A stretch of DNA of 10,994 bases, taken from Sphingomonadales bacterium UBA7473. GTDB lineage: Bacteria > Pseudomonadota > Alphaproteobacteria > Sphingomonadales > Sphingomonadaceae. Within the stretch, counting starts at the first letter, position 1. Each line of letters begins with the position of its first letter. The DNA is taken from positions 1-10,994 of the forward strand of contig DLOX01000078.1 in NCBI GenBank assembly GCA_002478575.1, in the 5' to 3' direction. Below are positions 6,656-10,994 of this stretch, piece by piece. A program made the position numbers and the translations under genes. The notes below the pieces were generated by a model, which saw only the letters and a program-made list of their open reading frames with translations, did not search any database and was not told the DNA's origin.

Positions 6656-7137
6656 ACGCCTGCAACCGCCGCTTCTATCGCTGCAACATCAATCTTGTGC
6701 ATTGTCATCATAGCAGCATAAGCACGCGCAGCGCCGTCTCCGCCAGCGCGCATCGCCTCGGTCAAAACGCGTGGCGTGATTTGCCAGTTAATGCCCCATT
6801 TGTCCTGACACCAGCCGCAGGCGTTCGCAGCTCCACCGTTGTCGACAATCGCATTCCAATATTGGTCGGTTTCGGCTTGGTCATCGGTAGCGATTTGAAG
6901 GGAGAAGGCCCAGCTATGTTGAACCGCTGGACCACCGTTCAAACCAATACAGGGCACTCCACATACCGTAAACTCAACCACCAGCACATCGCCCTTTTTC
7001 CCGCCGCCCGGATTGTCACCGGGCGCGAGCCAGATTTTACCGACATGGCTATCAGGGAAGGTGGCGGCATAGAAATTTGCCGCTTCCTCGGCAGTGCCAT
7101 TGTACCAGATGCAAACGCTGTTTTTGGGAACGCTCAT
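6652..7137 (-). CDS. VOC-family protein, PhnB / 3-demethylubiquinone-methyltransferase-like
   Basis: The 161-aa single-domain protein belongs to the vicinal oxygen chelate superfamily, PhnB-like branch. It shows CIWYNGTAEEAANFYAATFP (9-28), the central VEFTVCGVPCIGLNGGP (54-70) and the branch signature GWCQDKWGINWQITPRVL (108-125). The C-terminal helical part (126-161) is usual. The old family name refers to a ubiquinone methyltransferase; there is no methyltransferase fold here and the true reaction is unknown. The branch is often found with detoxification and stress genes. The ATG at 7137 overlaps the stop of the two-domain VOC gene (ATGA), and its own stop overlaps the AAC(6')-type gene (GTGA), so the three are probably one translationally coupled unit. 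Cytoplasmic, no signal peptide. Confidence 0.9.
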   Translation of the reverse strand: MSVPKNSVCIWYNGTAEEAANFYAATFPDSHVGKIWLAPGDNPGGGKKGDVLVVEFTVCGVPCIGLNGGPAVQHSWAFSLQIATDDQAETDQYWNAIVDNGGAANACGWCQDKWGINWQITPRVLTEAMRAGGDGAARAYAAMMTMHKIDVAAIEAAVAGV

Positions 7138-7934
7138 ATCCGTGGCCCCACCAACCCAAAGGCTGCACCCTGCGGGTCCATTGCGTTCAAGCTATATTCT
7201 CCGCCGGGGATCTCCGTGGGTTCGGCCAAGATCGTTCCGCCATTGGCCTCGATCGTTTCAGCCGCCCGATCAATGTTGGCCACGCGGAAATAATAGGTCC
7301 ACAGTGATACCGGCATCTCGGGCATCTTCGGCATTACAGCGCCAAGCGCGAAACGACCTCCGCTTGCTTGCAGAAATTCATATTTGCCAAGCGGGCCCAT
7401 GTCCATTTCACCTTCTTTGGTCCAACCAAATAGAGCGCCATAGAAAGCCTTTGCCGCCTCAGGATCAGCCGTCATCAGCTCATTCCAAGCGCAATGACCA
7501 AGCTTGGGTTCAAGCGCGGCAAAGCTGTGGCTCGCCTCGTCAGAACTACCCTTCATCACATAGAATGGTGCGCCCTGCGGATCGGCGACCATTGCCATCC
7601 GTCCGACGCCGTCCAGATCGGTAGCCGGCATGAACAGAGCGCCGCCGGCCGCAGTGATGCTGGCCACGGACGCATCGACATCATCCACTGCGATATAGCC
7701 CACCCATGAGGGCCGCGCGCCGCCTGCGCACATCTCCGGCGTAAGCGCCATATAGCCGCCGACGCCGTCATCATTATTGCTGCCATCGCCAGATGAAAAG
7801 AACCGATAATCCATCTCCGCCTGATCGGCCTTAGTGGATGTCCAGCCGACAACCTTGCCATAGAAATCGCCAGCGGCATCAGCATCGCTGGTCATCAATT
7901 CATACCAGATGAAATCGCCATGTTTGTTGGTCAT
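7134..7934 (-). CDS. Two-domain VOC (glyoxalase-fold) protein
   Basis: The 266-aa protein consists of two VOC domains in tandem. The repeat is visible directly: FIWYELMTSDADAAGDFYGK (8-27) against CAWNELMTADPEAAKAFYGA (148-167), each followed by a GWT, and VADPQGAPFYV (116-126) against AMDPQGAAFGL (251-261). The layout resembles the CFP32-like/'lactoylglutathione lyase-like' VOC proteins, which lack a proven common substrate. Candidate metal or ligand residues are H5 and E12 in domain 1 and H147 and E152 in domain 2. The ATG at 7934 has a strong Shine-Dalgarno sequence (GAGAGGAG). It is first in its operon, behind a predicted promoter with a leader of about 84 nt. A role in methylglyoxal or xenobiotic handling is plausible but not shown by the sequence. 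Confidence 0.92.
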   Translation of the reverse strand: MTNKHGDFIWYELMTSDADAAGDFYGKVVGWTSTKADQAEMDYRFFSSGDGSNNDDGVGGYMALTPEMCAGGARPSWVGYIAVDDVDASVASITAAGGALFMPATDLDGVGRMAMVADPQGAPFYVMKGSSDEASHSFAALEPKLGHCAWNELMTADPEAAKAFYGALFGWTKEGEMDMGPLGKYEFLQASGGRFALGAVMPKMPEMPVSLWTYYFRVANIDRAAETIEANGGTILAEPTEIPGGEYSLNAMDPQGAAFGLVGPRI

Positions 7935-7975
7935 TTCAAACTCCTCTCAATATGGTCGTTAGCATTTACTGGGGT

Positions 7976-8009
7976 CGATTCGGCTCCCTTGTCGCTTGAG
8001 GCCGAGTCG
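7976..8009 (-). promoter_or_regulatory. Hairpin in the predicted 5' leader of the VOC operon
   Basis: CGATTCGGC (7976-7984) and GCCGAGTCG (8001-8009) form a 9-bp stem with a 16-nt loop. There is a single mismatch, C-A in the minus-strand RNA (a G-T pair in the plus-strand reading). It would start about 9 nt into the predicted transcript and sits well before the ribosome site. No T run follows, so it is not a standard terminator for the upstream gene. It may be an mRNA-stabilising leader stem or chance. Confidence 0.3.
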
Positions 8010-8024
8010 CATACTCACAAGAAC

Positions 8025-8053
8025 ATATTATGAACATAGAACAGAGGATGCAA
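8025..8053 (-). promoter_or_regulatory. Predicted promoter of the VOC-VOC-AAC(6') operon
   Basis: On the minus strand TTGCAT (8053-8048) and TAATAT (8030-8025) are separated by exactly 17 bp. The expected start is near 8018, giving a leader of about 84 nt before the ATG at 7934. It lies in the 137-bp gap between the DUF1428 gene and the VOC gene. No copy of the tetR-type palindrome occurs here, so this operon does not appear to share that operator. Confidence 0.5.
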
Positions 8054-8071
8054 CGCATTTTCTGCCGCAGA

Positions 8072-8443
8072 TCATTTTTCCAACGTCACAACGGGCACAA
8101 AGCCGCCAAAAATCATGCGCTTGCCGTCAAAAGGCATAGGGTTGTTGGCTGGATCCATCCGCGGATCAGAATTTTCAGGATCCATCATCTTTGCCATGGC
8201 CGCATCGCGTGTTTCTTTGTCGGGCCATTCGATCCAGCTGAAGAGCACGGCCTCGCCCGGCTCAACTTTCACAGCCTTGCGGAAATCGGTGGTTGTGCCT
8301 TCGGGCACATCATCGCCCCAGCATTCCAACACACGAGTCGCGCCCATTTCAATGAAATAGGGGTCAGCCGTTCGGGCATGTTCGATGAACTTCTCTTTGT
8401 TCGCCTCAGGGCAGGCGATCACAAAACCATCAATATAAGCCAT
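8072..8443 (-). CDS. DUF1428 family protein (E. coli YbaA-like)
   Basis: The 123-aa protein matches DUF1428, a dimeric alpha-beta barrel-like family that includes E. coli YbaA: MAYIDGFVIACPEANKEKF (1-19), RVLECWGDDVPEG (37-49), TDFRKAVKVEPGEAVLFSWI (52-71) and PFDGKRMIFGGF (103-114). The function is unknown. I choose ATG 8443 over the overlapping GTG at 8446 because GGAG lies 7 bases before the ATG; this makes a TGATG stop-start junction with the upstream acetyltransferase gene. It is the last gene of the tetR operon. No clear terminator follows, and the promoter for the VOC operon begins within 20 bp of its stop. Confidence 0.92.
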   Translation of the reverse strand: MAYIDGFVIACPEANKEKFIEHARTADPYFIEMGATRVLECWGDDVPEGTTTDFRKAVKVEPGEAVLFSWIEWPDKETRDAAMAKMMDPENSDPRMDPANNPMPFDGKRMIFGGFVPVVTLEK

Positions 8444-8922
8444 CACTTTTCTCCTTTTGGGGTTGGGTAAAGGTCAAAATGCATCACATTTTCGCGGGTT
8501 CCGAGTTTCGTGTAGAGCGCAACTGCGGGATCATCGCCATAATCGGCTTGGACGAAGACGGCCGAGGCGTCAGTGCCTTCGGCAATTTGGACAGTGGCAT
8601 TGATGAGCGCCGTGGCTACACCGCCCCGCCGCCAATCTTCGGCGACGGCCAAATCATAGATGTAGATTTCGCTGCGGGCCTGCTCAAACTTGTGGAGCGT
8701 ATAGGCGGTCAACGCGCCAATCACCTGATCGCCAGATTGCGCGATCAGGGCAATGGCATCCGGGTTGGCGAGGAGCCTTTCAAGATAGTCGTCGCCCGGC
8801 GGCGCGCAGGCATATTGGTCAGGCTCCTCAAATGCGTCAGAAAAGAGCACGTTCATCGCGCGGGCAAGCGCCACTTGGCCGGGAGCAAGGCGCGCAACTT
8901 GAAAAGAGGATTCAGAACTCAA
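8443..8922 (-). CDS. aac(3)-I: GNAT acetyltransferase, AAC(3)-I aminoglycoside 3-N-acetyltransferase homologue
   Basis: The 159-aa protein closely follows AAC(3)-I enzymes, which acetylate the 3-amino group of gentamicin-type drugs. Matching blocks include GDDYLERLL (43-51), FEQARSEIYIYDLAV (79-93), the acetyl-CoA loop RRGGVATALIN (98-108), VQADYGDDPAVALYTKLG (124-141) and ENVMHFDLYP (144-153). These are almost the wording I remember from AAC(3)-Ia, so the assignment to family is firm, though drug activity is not proven. The start is TTG 8922, overlapping the DUF4287 stop as TTGA; the first internal Met (residue 23) would remove part of the fold. It sits fourth in the tetR operon rather than in an integron cassette: no attC or integrase is visible. 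It looks like a native chromosomal member of a family best known from mobile resistance. Confidence 0.9.
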   Translation of the reverse strand: MSSESSFQVARLAPGQVALARAMNVLFSDAFEEPDQYACAPPGDDYLERLLANPDAIALIAQSGDQVIGALTAYTLHKFEQARSEIYIYDLAVAEDWRRGGVATALINATVQIAEGTDASAVFVQADYGDDPAVALYTKLGTRENVMHFDLYPTPKGEK

Positions 8923-9137
8923 GATGTTCTGCCCTTCAGCAGCGCGACGACGGCCATTGCGTGGCCGTGGCCGAGATCAAAATCCTGCTTCAGCCAAGCG
9001 GTGATGTCGCCTGCTTTCGTGCCCGCAGTCAGGCCATCGCCTGTTGCAAAGCCCTTCTCCGCCGCCATCGCTTTGAAGTCATCCGGGCCTTTGCCCGTCT
9101 TTGTCTGAATATTGTCGAGATAGGCTTGGAAAGACAT
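8919..9137 (-). CDS. DUF4287 family protein
   Basis: The 72-aa protein is a stand-alone DUF4287 domain: MSFQAYLDNIQTKTGKGPDDF (1-21), TAGTKAGDITAWLKQDFDLG (37-56) and HGHAMAVVALLKG (57-69). The conserved GHGHAMA block is the family hallmark. Its role is unknown; the basic, helical fold is compatible with binding nucleic acid or protein, which is only a guess. The start is ATG 9137 (not the in-frame start at 9155), making a TGATG junction with the SRPBCC gene. In other bacteria the domain can be joined to DUF5655; here it is alone. Its stop overlaps the TTG start of the AAC(3)-I-type gene. Confidence 0.88.
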   Translation of the reverse strand: MSFQAYLDNIQTKTGKGPDDFKAMAAEKGFATGDGLTAGTKAGDITAWLKQDFDLGHGHAMAVVALLKGRTS

Positions 9138-9613
9138 CAGCCGTCTCCCTCGCACAGCGCCACCAGTTGATCGGTGGCGGCATTCCAGCCCGCCTCAAAA
9201 CCCATTTCGACATGCTGGTCATGCTTTTCCTGCGTCCAGTGGCGCGCAGTTGCGGTGTAGCGGGTCCCGTCTGCCTCCGGTTTGATTTCCCAAATGCCGA
9301 TCATGAAAGGATCGGCCGTGCGCCAAGCGCCATCTGTGTCGCGCACAGCGCAATCGGCGGTGACAAACCGTGCGCCGGGGGTGACTTCAAGAAAGAAGCC
9401 TTCTTGAGGCATCTCCTCACCTTCGGGACCTTTGAACATCATTGCGCTACGCCCGCCCGCGCGCCAATCCTGTTCTATAACCTCCGCTCGCCAAGGGAGG
9501 GGACACCACCATTTGCTTTGGTGTTCGGTCACCATTCGCCAGACTTTCTCAGGCGGGGCTGCGATGAAGCGGGTGATAGACAACTCTAGATCATTTTCAG
9601 AGGTTGCGGTCAT
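9137..9613 (-). CDS. SRPBCC/AHSA1-family protein
   Basis: The 158-aa protein is a START-like SRPBCC domain of the AHSA1 branch. It has the N-terminal ITRFIAAPPEKVWRMVTE (13-30), WWCP (35-38), a central GGRSAMMFKGPEGEEMP (53-69), and the characteristic end TATARHWTQEKHDQHVEMGF (119-138) running into EAGWNAATDQL (139-149). The fold forms a deep hydrophobic pocket for small ligands; bacterial members of this branch have no established reaction. The ATG at 9613 overlaps the tetR stop as ATGA and has GAGGAG upstream. Being directly behind the regulator, it may bind or process the same ligand class, which is inference. Confidence 0.9.
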   Translation of the reverse strand: MTATSENDLELSITRFIAAPPEKVWRMVTEHQSKWWCPLPWRAEVIEQDWRAGGRSAMMFKGPEGEEMPQEGFFLEVTPGARFVTADCAVRDTDGAWRTADPFMIGIWEIKPEADGTRYTATARHWTQEKHDQHVEMGFEAGWNAATDQLVALCEGDG

Positions 9614-10248
9614 TCTCTCTCTCCTCGGTCAAACAGCATAATGACGTAACGTTTCAGATGCGCGGCGCTCTCTCGAGCGATAGCGGGGTCAGCTTTAGCT
9701 TTGGCCAATATGAAGGCGCCCTGCAGGACCGCTTGCACATGATAGGCAAGGCTCAGCGCCGAAACGCCATCCCTGATCCCATAGGTTGCGATGGCCGCTT
9801 CGATGTCTTCGGCCAGCCGTTCGCTATAGGCAGTGATGCTCTCATCGCTGGCTTGGCGCAGCGTTTCGCTGCTTGCGAAGCTTTCCTGCACCATCGTGCC
9901 GACGTAGCAAGTGAAGCCTTCGGCTGGCCCATCCATCATCGCCGCGCGAAAATCGATATGAGCGATCAACCGCTCCAATGGATCTTCGATGCGAGTCCAA
10001 GGTGGCAAAGTGAAGATCAGCTCTGCTGCTCGGTCCGTCCAAGCAGACGCCGCAGCCACAGCCAGCGCCTCTTTGGAGGCAAAATGGTGAAAAAAGGCGC
10101 CCTTGGTGACGCCCGCGCCTGCGCAAATCTCATCCACGGACGTCGCGGCATAGCCTTGCCGCCGCACCAGCGTTTGCGCGGCTTCAATCAGCTTCATCTT
10201 GGCTGAGGGGCGGGGTGCAGTGGTGGTTCGACTCGCATTCATTCTCAT
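9610..10248 (-). CDS. TetR/AcrR family transcriptional regulator
   Basis: The 212-aa protein has the TetR DNA-binding domain at the N-terminus: KLIEAAQTLVRRQGYAATSV (19-38) and the helix-turn-helix DEICAGAGVTKGAFFHHF (39-56) followed by ASKEAL. The C-terminal ligand and dimer domain (about 70-212) is variable, as usual, so the inducer cannot be named. It heads the operon with four overlapping genes and has a palindrome directly upstream, so self-repression is very likely. The first ATG is 10248. The predicted promoter would start transcription at about 10242, the A of the third codon's ATG, and neither ATG has a Shine-Dalgarno sequence. The true start may therefore be 10242 on a leaderless mRNA. 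Confidence 0.93.
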   Translation of the reverse strand: MRMNASRTTTAPRPSAKMKLIEAAQTLVRRQGYAATSVDEICAGAGVTKGAFFHHFASKEALAVAAASAWTDRAAELIFTLPPWTRIEDPLERLIAHIDFRAAMMDGPAEGFTCYVGTMVQESFASSETLRQASDESITAYSERLAEDIEAAIATYGIRDGVSALSLAYHVQAVLQGAFILAKAKADPAIARESAAHLKRYVIMLFDRGERE

Positions 10249-10276
10249 AACATACCAACTGGTTGGTATGTGTCAA
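10249..10276 (-). promoter_or_regulatory. Predicted tetR operon promoter
   Basis: On the minus strand a perfect TTGACA (10276-10271) is followed after 16 bp by TATGTT (10254-10249). The spacer is almost exactly the TetR-type palindrome. The predicted start near 10242 falls on the second in-frame ATG of tetR. Confidence 0.5.
10250..10271. promoter_or_regulatory. TetR-type operator palindrome
   Basis: ACATACCAAC (10250-10259) and GTTGGTATGT (10262-10271) are exact inverted repeats around a 2-bp centre, 22 bp in all. Length and position are those of a TetR-dimer operator. It covers the region between the -35 and -10 boxes of tetR and lies about 90 bp before telA, so repression of tetR is the clearer prediction. 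I see no second copy in the window. Confidence 0.75.
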
Positions 10277-10308
10277 CGCGGCCCACATAGGCTTTTCGAC
10301 TGTTCTAC

Positions 10309-10337
10309 TTGAACAATACAGTGTTTCGCCCCATGTT
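10309..10337 (+). promoter_or_regulatory. Weak candidate promoter for telA
   Basis: TTGAAC (10309-10314) is followed after 17 bp by CATGTT (10332-10337), which would give a short leader containing the AAGGAG site at 10351-10356. The -10 match is poor, so this is a tentative call. The rest of the divergent gap holds the tetR promoter and operator and nothing else that I recognise. Confidence 0.25.
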
Positions 10338-10362
10338 AGCGACAGTAACGAAGGAGATTCCC

Positions 10363-10994
10363 GTGGCCACAAAGCTGGAAACAGCCGATATCACTTTGAC
10401 CGCTCCAGACCCTGTGCCTGTGGTCTCTGCCGAAAAGGCGTCAGGCCTTGTGCCTTTGAAGGCCGAGCAAGTTTCTGCGCTGGAAGCCAAGGCCGATGCC
10501 TTTGTTGAGGAATTGGCGGCGCTTGATCCCAACTCGCCCGAATTTGGCAAGAAGGTTGATCAGCTGACCAATATGGGACGCAAGGAAATTGCGGATGCGG
10601 CCGGGCAATCCAATCGTTTCTTGGATCGGCCCGTGCGTGCGATGGACCAGGAATCGGGCGTGGGCGCTGACCTTGCGCAGCTTCGTCGCACGATTGAGGA
10701 TCTTGATCCGGGCAAGAAGGGCGATCTGTTCACCCGCAAAAAGCTGTTCGGGATCATCCCCTATGGCAATAAAATGCGCGACTATTTTGACAGCTACAAA
10801 TCGTCGCAAACCCATATCTCTTCGATTTTGGGGAGCTTGGCCTCTGGCAAGGATGAGCTGCTCAAGGATAATGCCGCGATTGATGTCGAGCGTCAGCAGC
10901 TTTGGGCCGCCATGGGCCGGCTCGAGCAGATGGTCCATATCGCCAAGGCTTTGGATGCAAAGCTTGAAGAGAAAGCCGCCGCGCTTGAAATTCC
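10363..10994 (+). CDS. telA: Toxic anion resistance protein, TelA/KlaA family (3' end outside window)
   Basis: The first 210 residues of a TelA/KlaA-family protein are visible; the frame is open to the window end. After a low-complexity N-terminus (1-35) come helical segments with the family blocks PVRAMDQESGVGADLAQLRR (90-109), DLFTRKKLFGIIPYGNKMRD (121-140) running into YFDSYKSSQTHI, and DVERQQLWAAMGRLEQMVHI (174-193). The family is linked to tolerance of tellurite, and in some bacteria to other cell-envelope stress; the mechanism is unclear. The GTG at 10363 is preferred because AAGGAG lies 6 bases upstream. An in-frame ATG at 10333 would add ten residues but lacks such a site. It is transcribed away from tetR across a 114-bp shared region. 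Confidence 0.88.
   Translation, partial: MATKLETADITLTAPDPVPVVSAEKASGLVPLKAEQVSALEAKADAFVEELAALDPNSPEFGKKVDQLTNMGRKEIADAAGQSNRFLDRPVRAMDQESGVGADLAQLRRTIEDLDPGKKGDLFTRKKLFGIIPYGNKMRDYFDSYKSSQTHISSILGSLASGKDELLKDNAAIDVERQQLWAAMGRLEQMVHIAKALDAKLEEKAAALEI

Noticed and set aside
5944..7293. Long plus-strand open frame of 449 codons antisense to the DUF1761, AAC(6') and VOC genes
   Set aside because: It is antisense to several well-supported genes, is rich in His, Pro, Arg and Ser in no domain-like order, has no ribosome site and matches no family I know. It is a codon-bias shadow.
6194..8922. Integron cassette or transposon origin for the two acetyltransferase genes
   Set aside because: I found no attC-like repeats, integrase, transposase or terminal inverted repeats, and the genes overlap their neighbours by 1-4 bases, which does not fit cassette insertion.

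Overview
The window reads as chromosomal DNA of a moderately GC-rich alphaproteobacterium, most likely a sphingomonad. This rests on the style of the RecJ, PBP1A-type and DUF-family proteins and on the frequent leaderless or non-ATG starts; no rRNA is present to confirm it. Except for one small gene at the left edge and one at the right edge, every gene lies on the minus strand, so the biology runs from right to left.

Right end (10994 to 8072): a toxic-anion-resistance gene (TelA/KlaA family, cut by the window end) runs rightward. It is divergent from a tetR gene that heads a very compact five-gene operon: tetR, SRPBCC/AHSA1 protein, DUF4287 protein, AAC(3)-I-type aminoglycoside acetyltransferase homologue, DUF1428 (YbaA-like) protein. 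All four junctions overlap by 1-4 bases. A 22-bp inverted repeat fills the spacer of the predicted tetR promoter, so the operon is probably self-repressed and inducible.

Middle (8053 to 5243): a predicted promoter with a structured ~84-nt leader drives a second overlapping set: a two-domain VOC (glyoxalase-fold) protein, a single-domain PhnB-type VOC protein and an AAC(6')-type acetyltransferase homologue. DUF1761 membrane protein and DUF1697 protein genes follow. The two operons together look like a small-molecule or stress-response module containing two different aminoglycoside-acetyltransferase families.

Left-centre (5179 to 506): a bifunctional class A penicillin-binding protein, a vapBC toxin-antitoxin pair whose toxin gene ends 10 bp before recJ, recJ itself, and tRNA-Glu(TTC) with its own likely promoter.

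Left end (1 to 505): beyond the 3' end of tRNA-Glu lies a short AT-rich stretch, then a 68-aa plus-strand gene of a type I associate with mobile elements, closed by a perfect 16-bp hairpin. tRNA 3' ends are common integration sites, so this edge may be the flank of an integrated element, but no integrase or second attachment site is visible here.
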